From assembly GCA_020854265.1 (NCBI GenBank), contig JADZFU010000004.1:1-64000 (forward strand): a DNA stretch of 64,000 nt. The letters run 5' to 3'. Position numbers and translations under genes: made by a program. The notes below the pieces were generated by a model. It had not been told where the DNA came from, did no database searches, and worked only from the letters and a program-made list of their open reading frames with translations. Numbering within the stretch: the stretch's first letter is position 1; every line of letters begins with the position of its first letter. Positions 31,453 to 41,509 of this stretch are shown in pieces. The DNA comes from Candidatus Uhrbacteria bacterium. GTDB taxonomy: Bacteria > Patescibacteriota > Patescibacteriia > 2-12-FULL-60-25.

Positions 31453-33561
31453 TCAGCCTTCAATCCGCGTTTTGAATTTGTTGTACAAGAAACCGGAGAT
31501 CAGCAGAATGATACCCAGCGAGATAAAGGTGATGAAGCGGTAGAAGTTGTCGAGTTCCGAAGTATCAATCAGCACGACTTTTGCAATGACAATGCCAAAG
31601 AGGGCTAGTGCGGTGGTGCGTGCCAATTTGGATTTTTTGTAGATACCGAAAGCAACCAAGGCGATTGCGTAGATGCTCCAAACAACCGAAAGCGCTACAT
31701 CGCGTTCATTGTCGTACCCGTCCAAGCCTGGCTTGAACAAGTGCCATGTTTCAAGGCTTATCATGGTCAGCAGAAAGAAATTGGATGCAAGCCAGACCAT
31801 GGGCTTGGCCAAGCGGCGTTCATCCAAAGTCAAATGGTCCAGAGCTGTCCGCATGTATGCAAGCAGAGCGTACGTGATAGCGGCGCATAGCAAGAGCGCA
31901 GCGGTTTGCGGATTTATCAAGAACCGATGCGTATCGGGATTTATCGCGAAGCTATAGATGATCGTGGTTAGTCCGCCAAAGAGAATAGCCAGATACCCAG
32001 AGGACCGGAGGCTAGCCGACCCGATCCAGATGCCGGCCATGCCAGCCAATGCGCCTAAGATCACGGTGGCTGCGGCTGTCCAAAGATCGGCGGGAGCGTA
32101 GAAACCGTTTACTTCGCTGGTGACGGCGAGTAATGTGACAACAAAGGTCGCAACGATATGGATCGAAGCCATGAGCGACCGTTTGGCTCCGTGGTTGGAT
32201 TGGCGTTTGCGCTCGTTGTACCAGAGGTTTCCGATGAAGGCTGCGATAACGAGAGCGTAAAGCGCCATGCGAGGATTCAGCCACGGCCATGTACCGGAAA
32301 CCGGATCCGGATATTCAGAGAGCAGAGTCAGGCCTGCGACAAAGAAAAATCCATGCGCCAGATAGTCGAGCCATGTCGAGCGTAAACGGTCCGCAAGGAT
32401 TCCCAATACAAGACCCAGAAAAGCCCACGCCCCAATGCTCCAGCGCATATCGTCGAACCAAATGAGCGGTGCAATGGCGAAAAAAATACTGCCCATACCG
32501 ATGAAGGCGATGTCGGCATCATCGGTGCGTTTGCGCATGGTGATGCGCCACGCAGCTAAGAGAAGGTAGAGTACGGCGCCACCCAAAGAGAGCGTGGCTT
32601 GGAATGTGCGGGCATGCTCAAGCGTATTGATGATCTGAAATGCGAAGGTAAAAAAGACGAGCGGGTTTATGAGGATAAGGAGGACATCCCAGCCGTCCGA
32701 AATATTTTCATTCCAGACTCGAATCAGAGTACGGCCTAGGAATTGCAGGAAGAACAGATCTATATATAGGAGCGGAACCCAGGTTGGCGTTGATCCGATG
32801 TAGAGATCCGCCCATGAGGTGTAGCAGATGGCCGTACCGGCAAAAGAAATGCTCGCCAAAGCGCGCCAAGGTTTTTTCCAAGACACGGCCAACATGACCG
32901 TATTTAGAACGAGAAGGTAGATAAATAGCGTATGCGGAGTATTGCCGCCTCCGGATAAAATCAGCGGTGTCAGGTAGCCGCCGATTTGAGCGTAGATGGC
33001 CAGAGGCTGCGAATCATGCCGAAGGGCAAGCAAAATACCGACAATGGAAACGGCAGCAAGGGCCGCAAATCCAAGAGGAAGCGGCAAAAGGCTGTAGAGC
33101 TGGGTTGCCGCATACAAACTCAAATATAAAGCACCCAAACCAATGCCGCTGAGTATCTGCGCGAACTGTTTCATTTTTTCATGCAGATACAAGCCAAGCA
33201 GGATTAATACGAGACCAACAACGATACCGAGCAGGACGCGCAGGGGAGCGGAGATAAGATTATTTTCAATAGCAAAGCGGAGCAGAAAACCAAGTCCGAG
33301 AAGCACGGCAAATCCTCCGATGATCGAATAGAGTTTTCCACCAAGTTTGAATTCGCTGCTTTGGGAGGATTTTTTTTCTTCCCGCATAGGCTTGGATTCC
33401 GGCAGGCGCTCCTCGCGGACGGCCGGCTCCATACGGCTCGGTTTTGCCGGAGCGTGATTTTGAAGCCGTCTTTCAATCCCGTTGATCCTGGACCAGAGCG
33501 CAATCACCGATAGGGTCAGAAAGATCACGGCAACAAACAGGAGGAGGACGAGGATTTCCAT
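31453..33561 (-). CDS. DUF2339-like polytopic membrane protein
   Basis: GGKLYSIIGGFAVLLGLGFLLRFAIENNLISAPLRVLLGIVVGLVLILLGLYL...; many TM segments. Confidence 0.8.
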   Translation of the reverse strand: MEILVLLLFVAVIFLTLSVIALWSRINGIERRLQNHAPAKPSRMEPAVREERLPESKPMREEKKSSQSSEFKLGGKLYSIIGGFAVLLGLGFLLRFAIENNLISAPLRVLLGIVVGLVLILLGLYLHEKMKQFAQILSGIGLGALYLSLYAATQLYSLLPLPLGFAALAAVSIVGILLALRHDSQPLAIYAQIGGYLTPLILSGGGNTPHTLFIYLLVLNTVMLAVSWKKPWRALASISFAGTAICYTSWADLYIGSTPTWVPLLYIDLFFLQFLGRTLIRVWNENISDGWDVLLILINPLVFFTFAFQIINTLEHARTFQATLSLGGAVLYLLLAAWRITMRKRTDDADIAFIGMGSIFFAIAPLIWFDDMRWSIGAWAFLGLVLGILADRLRSTWLDYLAHGFFFVAGLTLLSEYPDPVSGTWPWLNPRMALYALVIAAFIGNLWYNERKRQSNHGAKRSLMASIHIVATFVVTLLAVTSEVNGFYAPADLWTAAATVILGALAGMAGIWIGSASLRSSGYLAILFGGLTTIIYSFAINPDTHRFLINPQTAALLLCAAITYALLAYMRTALDHLTLDERRLAKPMVWLASNFFLLTMISLETWHLFKPGLDGYDNERDVALSVVWSIYAIALVAFGIYKKSKLARTTALALFGIVIAKVVLIDTSELDNFYRFITFISLGIILLISGFLYNKFKTRIEG

Positions 33562-33606
33562 ATATTTAGTATCCAGCGTAGCTGTTTTTTGATATGATCC
33601 GCAAAT

Positions 33607-34281
33607 ATGGAGCGTTACTTGAACCTTCAGGATCCGGTCGCGATTGCAGACTTTATGCTATCGGTTATCGATTTTTTACCGGCCAAGGACCGCAAGCTTT
33701 ACGAACAGGCAGCCGAGGCCGTGCATGGCGGCGAACGCCTGCCTAAGGAGCATTTAGCTGAAATGGCAAAAAATATCGCCGGAATCACATGGCCGGCGAG
33801 GCGAGCGCTCGACCATTTTTTAAAAACGATCGGTTCCGAGCTCGAGTGGGAAGCTGTGATTACCAATGTCCGTCCTGCGACAGCCCTTTTGTTAAAGCGA
33901 CTGCGCAAAAATGCCGGTACGAGCGATCTGGAATCAACCTTGGCGCACCCCGATGCCGGCCTCGCCATTCATAGTGAACAAGAAATCGAAATCAACATGG
34001 TACGCGATGAGGCACGGATCGATTTATTCGAAACGCATAAAGACGCGCTCGCGCCCATGATCGAGGAAGCTCTCGTGGAGTTCGAAGCGATCAAGAAACG
34101 CCTGAAGAAAATTCGTGAGCAAGTCTTCGAAATGAAGGGTGCCGCGCAAGACACCTTGCTTGCCAGGCTTGAGGATATGGAGGATCGTGTTTATTTTGGC
34201 GGGGAAGCTCCGGCCCTTGAAGCCCTTGATGCAGAATTGCAATTCGACCGCGAAGAGGCGGCATTGCCATCGTCCGATTAA
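33607..34281 (+). CDS. Hypothetical protein
   Basis: 224-aa alpha-helical ORF, convergent with the downstream lipoprotein gene. Confidence 0.6.
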   Translation: MERYLNLQDPVAIADFMLSVIDFLPAKDRKLYEQAAEAVHGGERLPKEHLAEMAKNIAGITWPARRALDHFLKTIGSELEWEAVITNVRPATALLLKRLRKNAGTSDLESTLAHPDAGLAIHSEQEIEINMVRDEARIDLFETHKDALAPMIEEALVEFEAIKKRLKKIREQVFEMKGAAQDTLLARLEDMEDRVYFGGEAPALEALDAELQFDREEAALPSSD

Positions 34282-35004
34282 TTAGAGCTTCGGTTTTTCA
34301 ATCGGAACATTTCCGTTGACGTCCTTATAGCGGATGCGGACGAGGCCGCTTACCGTATCGATATCGATGCCGGTTGCGATGTCGTCCGTGATGCAGATGC
34401 GTAATGTCTGGATATTTCCATTGGTCGATTGGATCAAATCGTATAATCGACAGCCGGATGGATCGTCCACAATATTCGCGATGTACGCAGAGTCATTGAT
34501 GCTGAATCCGCTTGATTGCGAGGAATCGAATGCAAATGCTTGTTTGAGTACGCCGGAGAGACGTTCGCCCTCGGCTGTTTGGGTCACGTCTTGCCAAGGA
34601 TTCATGCCGTCTTTAAAGAGGATGGTGTTTTCATTGAGATAGATTTCAGCCGAGAGGACGCCATTGGCTCCAGGCATCGCAATGCGGCCGCGAACGCCTT
34701 GCGAACGGTTGAAATCGAGAGCGGCGTCGATGCGCGTATTTTGTCCGGGGAGATTGAGCTCCGCGCGGAAGCTTTGTGCTTGACCAAGATTTGAAAGCGC
34801 TTGGCGGATGAGGCCGATCTCTTTGGAAAAGTCTTTCGGGACGGCGATATCGTTGCGTTGATTTTGTACGGCTATGGTTTGGCTGCCTGTGTTTTGGGAA
34901 GCATCAGGGATAGTTCCGTCGGTATTTATGACGGGCTTTTTGCAGCCCAATCCCATGCAGGCGATTACCGTAAGAAGAAAAAGGAAGCGGAATGAACCTT
35001 TCAT
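34282..35004 (-). CDS. Putative lipoprotein
   Basis: N-terminal MKGSFRFLFLLTVIACMGLGCKKP signal with lipobox-like GLGC. Confidence 0.75.
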   Translation of the reverse strand: MKGSFRFLFLLTVIACMGLGCKKPVINTDGTIPDASQNTGSQTIAVQNQRNDIAVPKDFSKEIGLIRQALSNLGQAQSFRAELNLPGQNTRIDAALDFNRSQGVRGRIAMPGANGVLSAEIYLNENTILFKDGMNPWQDVTQTAEGERLSGVLKQAFAFDSSQSSGFSINDSAYIANIVDDPSGCRLYDLIQSTNGNIQTLRICITDDIATGIDIDTVSGLVRIRYKDVNGNVPIEKPKL

Positions 35005-35049
35005 ATTGACCGTATTGTACGTTGGATCAAATCTTGATACAAACCTGCT

Positions 35050-35721
35050 ATGTCAGGATCGCTGTATGTGGTCGCAACGCCTATCGGAAATCTCGAAGAT
35101 CTCACTTTGAGAGCGCTTCGCATCCTGAAAGAAGTCGATGCCGTTGTCTGCGAAGATACGAGGGTTACTTCAAGGCTTTTATCGCATTACGAATTTAAGA
35201 AACCGTTGGTTGCCCTGCATGAGCATTCTTCTGCGGATGCGATTGACCGATTGGTTCGCGATATCTCAAACGGCAAATCGGTTGCGTACGTCTCTGATGC
35301 AGGCACGCCCGGCGTCAATGATCCAGGCGGCAAACTCGTGCAAGCGGCATTTGAAGCAGGCGTCCATGTTGTTGCGATTCCTGGGGTTTCGGCGCTGACC
35401 GCGGCTATTTCGGTATGCGGTTTTGCCATGGACGATTTTGTCTACGCAGGATTTGTCCCGCACAAAAAAGGCCGACAGACATTTTGGAAAGAGGTGAGCG
35501 CGCGCGAGATTCCGACCATTCTTTTCGAGTCAACCCACCGGATCGAAAAGGCGTTGGATGAAATGGCTGCCGTACTCGATCCTTCACGCAAGATCTTTAT
35601 CGGAAGAGAGCTTACGAAAATGCACGAGACCCTGTACCGGGGTACAATTGACGAGGTAAAAAAATCGATACAAGCTACGAGTTCCAAAGGAGAATTTGTC
35701 GTGATTATCGGTCCTGCTTGA
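35050..35721 (+). CDS. rsmI: 16S rRNA (cytidine-2'-O)-methyltransferase
   Basis: LYVVATPIGNLEDLTLRALRILKEVDAVVCEDTRVTSRLL...VSDAGTPGVNDPG. Confidence 0.96.
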   Translation: MSGSLYVVATPIGNLEDLTLRALRILKEVDAVVCEDTRVTSRLLSHYEFKKPLVALHEHSSADAIDRLVRDISNGKSVAYVSDAGTPGVNDPGGKLVQAAFEAGVHVVAIPGVSALTAAISVCGFAMDDFVYAGFVPHKKGRQTFWKEVSAREIPTILFESTHRIEKALDEMAAVLDPSRKIFIGRELTKMHETLYRGTIDEVKKSIQATSSKGEFVVIIGPA

Positions 35722-35722
35722 T

Positions 35723-37300
35723 ATGTCCAAATACTACATCACCACTCCCATTTATTACGTAAACGACAAGCCGCATATCGGCCATACGTATACCACGGTT
35801 GCTGCGGATGCCTTGGCGCGTTTCCACCGTTTGCTCGGGGACGAGGTGCGTTTGGTGACAGGCACGGACGAGAATAGCCAGAAAAACGTCCAAGCCATGG
35901 AGAAAGCGGGGGAGAGCAGTCTCACCGCATATCTCGACAGGATGGCTGATGCGTGGAAGAGCACATGGAGCGAGCTCGGGATTTCGCTTGATGATTTCAT
36001 TCGTACAACGGAGCCGCGCCATTTGGCGGGAGTCGAGCGTTTTTGGAATGCGGTGAAACAAAGCGGGGATATTTACGAAGGCGTCTATGAGGGGATGTAT
36101 TGCACCGGCTGCGAAGCTTTCAAGACCGAGTCGGAAATTGCCGGCGGATACTGCGAGCTTCACCCCAAGTTGAAACTCGAACATATCAAAGAGAAGAACT
36201 TTTTCTTCAAATTGACGGCCTATCGCGAAGAGCTGTTAACGCTGTATGAAGAAGGCAACTCATTCGTCATGCCGGAATCGCGCCGCCATGAAATCCGCAA
36301 TTATGTCGCAGACCATTTGGCGGATATTTCCATCAGCCGAGAAGCCAAAAAAGTGCCTGTCGGTATCTCCGTTCCAGGCGACGAGGATCAGCGTATCTAT
36401 GTCTGGTTTGATGCGCTACTGAATTATATGACGGCGGTCGGATATGGAACGGATGAAAAGATGTTCAAGAAATTCTGGCCGGCAGATCTGCATTTGGTCG
36501 GTAAAGACATCATCAAATTTCATTGCGCCCTTTGGCCGGCCATGATTATGAGCGCGGCGAAAAGCGATGCGCTGCTCCGCCATCCGGATGGATCAGCCAA
36601 GCTGCCTACGCAGGTTTTTGCCAATGGATTTTTCACCATCGATGGTCAAAAAATCTCGAAATCCTCAGGAAATGCGATAGATCCGCGAGAATTTGAATCG
36701 ACCGTAGGTTTTGAGGCGGTGCGCTATTTCTTGCTGCGTGAAATTTCTTACGGCGAAGACGGGGACTTTTCGCGCGAACGTTTGATGGGGCGCTATGAAA
36801 GCGATCTCGGAAATACCCTCGGGAATTTGGTCAACCGCGTGATTCCGATGTCGAAAAAATATTTCGACGGTAAAGTCCCGCCGTATCAACCAGAAAAGAA
36901 AAAAGCTTCTGATCCGCTCAGCGGACTCGAGCTCGTGGGGGAGCGTGTTGGTACGGCGTATGCGAACTCGCGATGCGACCAGGCGCTCGAAGAAATTTGG
37001 AAGAGCCTTTTTATTGCGAATAAATTTATTGAAGATACAAAACCATTCAAATTAATAAAAGAGAATCCCGAAGACGCGGCGTATGTGCTGTATGTTTCGC
37101 TTGAAGCGATTCGCTGGTATGCGTGGTTCATCCATCCGGTTCTGCCAGAAACATCGAATAAAATATTTGTTCAATTAGGATTGAATGCCGAAGAGGAGTT
37201 GAGTAAAGGCTGGGTTCAGGGGCTGCAATGGGGAGGTCTCACCCCGGGCGCTCCGCTTGGCGAGCCGGCTCCTCTGTTTCCGCGGCTTGAGGTAGAGTAG
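35723..37300 (+). CDS. metG: Methionyl-tRNA synthetase
   Basis: YYITTPIYYVNDKPHIGHTYTTVAADALARF...DGQKISKSSGNAIDP. Confidence 0.97.
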   Translation: MSKYYITTPIYYVNDKPHIGHTYTTVAADALARFHRLLGDEVRLVTGTDENSQKNVQAMEKAGESSLTAYLDRMADAWKSTWSELGISLDDFIRTTEPRHLAGVERFWNAVKQSGDIYEGVYEGMYCTGCEAFKTESEIAGGYCELHPKLKLEHIKEKNFFFKLTAYREELLTLYEEGNSFVMPESRRHEIRNYVADHLADISISREAKKVPVGISVPGDEDQRIYVWFDALLNYMTAVGYGTDEKMFKKFWPADLHLVGKDIIKFHCALWPAMIMSAAKSDALLRHPDGSAKLPTQVFANGFFTIDGQKISKSSGNAIDPREFESTVGFEAVRYFLLREISYGEDGDFSRERLMGRYESDLGNTLGNLVNRVIPMSKKYFDGKVPPYQPEKKKASDPLSGLELVGERVGTAYANSRCDQALEEIWKSLFIANKFIEDTKPFKLIKENPEDAAYVLYVSLEAIRWYAWFIHPVLPETSNKIFVQLGLNAEEELSKGWVQGLQWGGLTPGAPLGEPAPLFPRLEVE

Positions 37301-37304
37301 GGGT

Positions 37305-37787
37305 ATGCTTATCGTCGACATTATTCTGGTTGTCGTCATCCTGTCTTTTGCCGCCCGCGGCTGGAAAGACGGTGCGGTTGAATCTTTGGGAGGGTTGATC
37401 GGGACGGTCATTGCTTTTTTGGGTGCACGGTATGTGTCTAACTATTTTGGTCTGCCGTTTGGATTGCTTTTTCCCGGGCGCGAAGGGATAGGCCGTTTGA
37501 TCGCGTTTATCCTGATTTTCGTATTGATTTACCGTTTGGTCGGTTGGCTGTTTACGCTGGCGGCCAAGCTTCTCAAAGTTGTTACCTCTTTACCGGTCGT
37601 GTCGCTGGTCGACGGAATTATCGGCGCTGCATGCGGATTCCTTTCGGGAGTCGTGCTTGTCGGTTCGAGCGTGTACCTCGTGATGTCATTCCGCCTCGAT
37701 CCGACGCTCATGGACTGGTTAAGCCGCTCAACCGTGGCTGGATGGTCTCGTTTGACATTTGAAAATGTTTTGAGGTTTTTGCTCTGA
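37305..37787 (+). CDS. CvpA-family membrane protein
   Basis: MLIVDIILVVVILSFAARGWKDGAVESLGGLIGTVIAFLGARY. Confidence 0.8.
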   Translation: MLIVDIILVVVILSFAARGWKDGAVESLGGLIGTVIAFLGARYVSNYFGLPFGLLFPGREGIGRLIAFILIFVLIYRLVGWLFTLAAKLLKVVTSLPVVSLVDGIIGAACGFLSGVVLVGSSVYLVMSFRLDPTLMDWLSRSTVAGWSRLTFENVLRFLL

Positions 37788-37791
37788 TTTA

Positions 37792-37797
37792 TTGACA
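37792..37797 (+). promoter_or_regulatory. Consensus -35 element (TTGACA) upstream of orphan gene 37850..38584
   Basis: TTGACA 58 nt upstream of ATG; SD gagg just before the start. Confidence 0.5.
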
Positions 37798-37849
37798 GTG
37801 ACGTTCTTTTTTATTAACAATTCTTGCGGTTCATTACATCGAGGTTCGC

Positions 37850-38584
37850 ATGGCTCAGCCTGATTTTCCGCCTGGATCCGTTGTCAGGGCTTTCAAGGAT
37901 GGCGAGGTGCATTACGTCGGAGAATTCATTTCTTGCGACGGCCAACTCATGACGCTGCGTACCATGGGGCCGCTTGGTGCTCCGTGGCTTGATTCCTTCA
38001 GCATCAAGGGTTATGCCTTCGAGTGCTGGGAGGATCTCAAAGGTGTCGAGGGCGTGGCCTTTGCGCGTCTGATGGACAAGGACGACGACTGGTGCGAGCA
38101 CAGCTTCTTCGAGAAGTTCGCCCAGCGCGAGCTCGAGATCCTGTTTCTCGAGGGAGATGTCCGCGTCCGCGACGATGCGGCCAAACACATTCCTGCGGAA
38201 CGGCTCGTCGAGCTCATCCTCAAGCAGGACAATTACGAGGCTGCGTACGCCGCCTTGCTCTGCGTCACGGATGAACAGCATCTGCGGCATCTAGCTGGTC
38301 AGACAGAAGACTGCTGGGAGCTCGACGATGATGAAGCGGAAGCCCTGCGCGTCGTGGCGATGAAGCGCTACAAGGACCTCGAACAGGCGAGAACGCCCCA
38401 AGACAAGTTCGAGCCAGGGCCCGAGCCCGAGCCCCTTAAATTCCCTACGCCGTCTTTGAGGAATAAGGGAGAGCTTCCTCCGACCTATGTCGAGAAGCAG
38501 GAGCGGCTCAAGGCGGCAGAGAAGGCTAGGAAGAAGGCTGTGAGGGAGAAGAACGATTCCAAGCCCTGGTGGAAGCTCTGGTGA
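37850..38584 (+). CDS. Orphan hypothetical protein (244 aa), C-ending codon bias
   Basis: MAQPDFPPGSVVRAFKDGEVHYVGEFIS...KKAVREKNDSKPWWKLW; gagg SD; own terminator. Confidence 0.75.
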   Translation: MAQPDFPPGSVVRAFKDGEVHYVGEFISCDGQLMTLRTMGPLGAPWLDSFSIKGYAFECWEDLKGVEGVAFARLMDKDDDWCEHSFFEKFAQRELEILFLEGDVRVRDDAAKHIPAERLVELILKQDNYEAAYAALLCVTDEQHLRHLAGQTEDCWELDDDEAEALRVVAMKRYKDLEQARTPQDKFEPGPEPEPLKFPTPSLRNKGELPPTYVEKQERLKAAEKARKKAVREKNDSKPWWKLW

Positions 38585-38588
38585 GATC

Positions 38589-38618
38589 AGCCCCGTCCAA
38601 CTCTGGACGGGGCTTTTG
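38589..38618 (+). terminator. Intrinsic terminator
   Basis: agccccgtccaactctggacggggctttt. Confidence 0.85.
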
Positions 38619-38639
38619 ATATACAGCAGAATTGCCTGC

Positions 38640-39470
38640 ATGAAACCGTTTTTGGTGGATACGCATTGCCATCTCCATTTTCCTGCTTATGACGCAGATC
38701 GCGAGCAGGTTTTAGAGCGGATGAATGAGAAAAATATTTGGGCGCTCACGATAGGAACAGCGATTGGAAATGCGCGAAATGCGATAAAGCTCGCGGAATC
38801 AACGGAAGGGATTTGGGCCACGGTCGGTTTACATCCTTCGCATACAACCTCAGATCATGTCGACACAGACGAAGGCGAGGTGCATGAGCACGATTTGACG
38901 GTGGAAGGATTGGTAGCGCTAGCACGTTCATCCAAAAAAGTCGTGGCAATCGGCGAGGCGGGTCTGGATTTTTATCGATTACCAGAAGAACGCGAAGCGG
39001 CTATTCAAAAGCAGGAAAAGGTTTTTCGGACGCATATCGAGGCAGCGAAGCAACTTGATTTGCCATTGGTTGTCCATTGCAGAGATGCGCTATCGCGTCT
39101 CGCGGAGATTTTGGAGGAAACCGGCTACGCAAAAGGCGTCGTGCATTCGTTCACCGGGACATGGGAAGAGGCCAAACCTCTGCTCGATCTAGGCATGCAC
39201 ATTGCCGTGAATGGAATCGCAACGTTCCCGTTACGAAAAGGTAAGGATCCTTCAACGGCAATCAATGAGACCATTAAGCGTATTCCGGTCGAACGGCTGC
39301 TTGTGGAAACGGATGCTCCCTGGCTAGCGCCAAACACCTACCGAGGAAAACGGAACGAACCGTCATATGTAGAAGAAGTGGCAAAACATGCGGCGCATGT
39401 CCGCGGCGTCACGCTGGAAGAGATTGCGAAACAGACAACCGAGAATGCCCGTGCGCTTTTCCTAATATAA
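38640..39470 (+). CDS. tatD: TatD-family metal-dependent hydrolase
   Basis: ATG at 38640: MKPFLVDTHCHLHFPAYD...AIGEAGLDFY...HCRDA...VHSFTGTWEEAK...ETDAPWLAP. Confidence 0.95.
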   Translation: MKPFLVDTHCHLHFPAYDADREQVLERMNEKNIWALTIGTAIGNARNAIKLAESTEGIWATVGLHPSHTTSDHVDTDEGEVHEHDLTVEGLVALARSSKKVVAIGEAGLDFYRLPEEREAAIQKQEKVFRTHIEAAKQLDLPLVVHCRDALSRLAEILEETGYAKGVVHSFTGTWEEAKPLLDLGMHIAVNGIATFPLRKGKDPSTAINETIKRIPVERLLVETDAPWLAPNTYRGKRNEPSYVEEVAKHAAHVRGVTLEEIAKQTTENARALFLI

Positions 39471-39496
39471 AAAACCCTCCATATGCTGAAGGGTTT
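39471..39496. terminator. Bidirectional intrinsic terminator
   Basis: aaaaccctccatatgctgaagggttt between convergent genes. Confidence 0.7.
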
Positions 39497-39921
39497 CAGG
39501 GGATGCGCGGGAACTCGCGGGTGATTTGCCGCTCGAGTGCGTCCGAAAGGATTTCCTCGAGCTCCACAAAGATGCGTACTTGCGTCGTTGCCCGATGGCA
39601 GCCGGCCAAGAGCATCTCTTTACGGTAATCGGCGATACCGCTCGAAGCGACGAGAAGTCCGTCGAAAGACGGCGTTTCATTGTGGACGAACAGCTGATCG
39701 ATCAGGTCGAGCGTATCAAGCGAAAGTCCGGGAGGGTCCAGGGCCGCGTCGAGAATGACGAGATCGAATTTGCTTCGATGCTCGCTGATGAGGTTTCGTG
39801 CAGACGCTCGGTCGCGAGCCCAAGACACATACACGCGCTCCATCGCATTGAGCGTTTCCATGAGCTGTCCGGCATGGCCGGCATTGTCTTCGATGAGCAG
39901 GACGTGAAAATCACGATGCAT
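39496..39921 (-). CDS. Stand-alone response-regulator receiver-like protein, C-ending codon bias
   Basis: FHVLLIEDNAGHAGQLMETL...FDLVILDAALDPPG...GLLVASSGIAD; cgagg SD upstream. Confidence 0.7.
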   Translation of the reverse strand: MHRDFHVLLIEDNAGHAGQLMETLNAMERVYVSWARDRASARNLISEHRSKFDLVILDAALDPPGLSLDTLDLIDQLFVHNETPSFDGLLVASSGIADYRKEMLLAGCHRATTQVRIFVELEEILSDALERQITREFPRIP

Positions 39922-39953
39922 GGCATCCTCGTTTGAAAGAGCAACGTAAAAAC

Positions 39954-40817
39954 CTAGCCCAAAACAAGGGTTTTGTCAATCCTGCGCAGGAGGCCGTCTT
40001 TAATCAAACGGTCGACCATATGCTCGAGCCAGATTGCATCTTTTGAAGAAAATGATGGATCGATACGCGGTCCGATTTGGGAAATGGGTGTAGGTTTTTG
40101 ACGGATGATGGAGAGGATCCTTCCGCGGTAAATCCTGTCCGGATATTTTTTACCTGGATAGATTTTTTCATTGGATTTTTTGACCATCCGTTTCGGCGTT
40201 TTAACGTTGCCAGATAAAAATTTCGGAGCAGCGAGACAATCCGTTTTCAACGGACAAGATGCGCAGTCCGGAGTCTTGGTGCAGATCGACGTTGCCAAAT
40301 CGAATGCCGCTTGCCAGACGTCAGGCGCTTGAGGTTTGACGAGCTTTTTGAGCCGATCGTCGTCTTTTAAATCAGGAAACGGTTTTCCGAGCAACACGCG
40401 GCCGAGTACACGCCGGATATTCGTATCGATCGGAACGGTTTTTTTGTTCAGGCTGAATGCCGCAATGGCTGCAGCAGTATATGGACCGATTCCTTTAAGG
40501 GCGCGCCATTCGTCCTCGGATTCAGGTAATCGGTTATGTATTATCGTACGGGCGATATCGCGGAGCATGAGAGCGCGACGGTTATATCCGAGTCCGGCCC
40601 AGGCATAGATGACATCCGCATTCGAGGCTTTGGCCAACGATCCGAACGAGGGGAAACGTTTCATCCATAAACGATAATAGTCTTTGACGCGAGAGACCTG
40701 CGTTTGCTGGAGCATGATTTCCGATACCAGAATCCGGTACGGATCCTGCGTACCGCGCCAAGGGAGATCGCGGCCGTTTTTTCCAAACCATCGAAGAAGT
40801 TTTTTCCAGGATTTCAT
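39954..40817 (-). CDS. mutY: A/G-specific adenine glycosylase (MutY-type HhH-GPD with FeS)
   Basis: DLPWRGTQDPYRILVSEIMLQQTQVSRV...LKGIGPYTAAAIAAFSLNKKTVPIDTNIRRVLGR; Cys cluster CTKTPDCASCPLKTDC. Confidence 0.9.
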   Translation of the reverse strand: MKSWKKLLRWFGKNGRDLPWRGTQDPYRILVSEIMLQQTQVSRVKDYYRLWMKRFPSFGSLAKASNADVIYAWAGLGYNRRALMLRDIARTIIHNRLPESEDEWRALKGIGPYTAAAIAAFSLNKKTVPIDTNIRRVLGRVLLGKPFPDLKDDDRLKKLVKPQAPDVWQAAFDLATSICTKTPDCASCPLKTDCLAAPKFLSGNVKTPKRMVKKSNEKIYPGKKYPDRIYRGRILSIIRQKPTPISQIGPRIDPSFSSKDAIWLEHMVDRLIKDGLLRRIDKTLVLG

Positions 40818-41509
40818 GAACGAAACGTAAAACTGGCGATCACATCCAATAGATCGGCTTCACGGATACCAGGCGCGGCATGCATCCATATCAAGTGTGT
40901 CGAAGATGCGGCAGACTGTACGCGGAGTACGTATCCGGTTTGTTTATCGAGAGTGCCCCGAACGCCTGCATAGAGTTTTCCGGATGAAAAGAATAACGCT
41001 TCACTCGTGCCAGAGGCCGAGGCCAAGAGAATTTTTTCACGGTCTGCCGAGTATGGCTCGATCAGGAGCCACGGATCGGGATCTGCAAAGCTCGCGGATT
41101 GCGCCGGGATTGAAGTAAAGGTCGAATCATTCAATTGTTCTTTTGCGGCATTTGGAAGGCGCAAGGTGATTCCGAGCGGAATGTTCAAATACTCTTTCCA
41201 TGACCGGGCGCGGGTGGTGGCGATAAGGACTTCGGCCTGTTCGATCATGCGCCGTTCCTCTTCATAGCGTTTTACCAGATCTTGGGCGCGTTTTACCTCG
41301 GCTGAAGCTTGGTCAAGCTTGGTATTTGCTTCATCGGCCAGAGTTTTGCTTCTCCGAGCAAGGTCTTCGGCCTGCAGCTTGGCTTCGGCCGCCTGCATGG
41401 AGAGCATTTGGCGCTCGAGATTTGCTTGATACAGAAAAAATCCCGTTCCCAGACCAGTCGCCATGCCGCCCAAGAGGATCCAGGCAAAGATATTCATCGT
41501 GCGGCTCAT
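40814..41509 (-). CDS. Membrane-anchored coiled-coil hypothetical protein
   Basis: N-terminal TM (IFAWILLGGMATGLGTGFFLY) then a heptad-like region; 4-nt overlap with mutY. Confidence 0.65.
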   Translation of the reverse strand: MSRTMNIFAWILLGGMATGLGTGFFLYQANLERQMLSMQAAEAKLQAEDLARRSKTLADEANTKLDQASAEVKRAQDLVKRYEEERRMIEQAEVLIATTRARSWKEYLNIPLGITLRLPNAAKEQLNDSTFTSIPAQSASFADPDPWLLIEPYSADREKILLASASGTSEALFFSSGKLYAGVRGTLDKQTGYVLRVQSAASSTHLIWMHAAPGIREADLLDVIASFTFRS

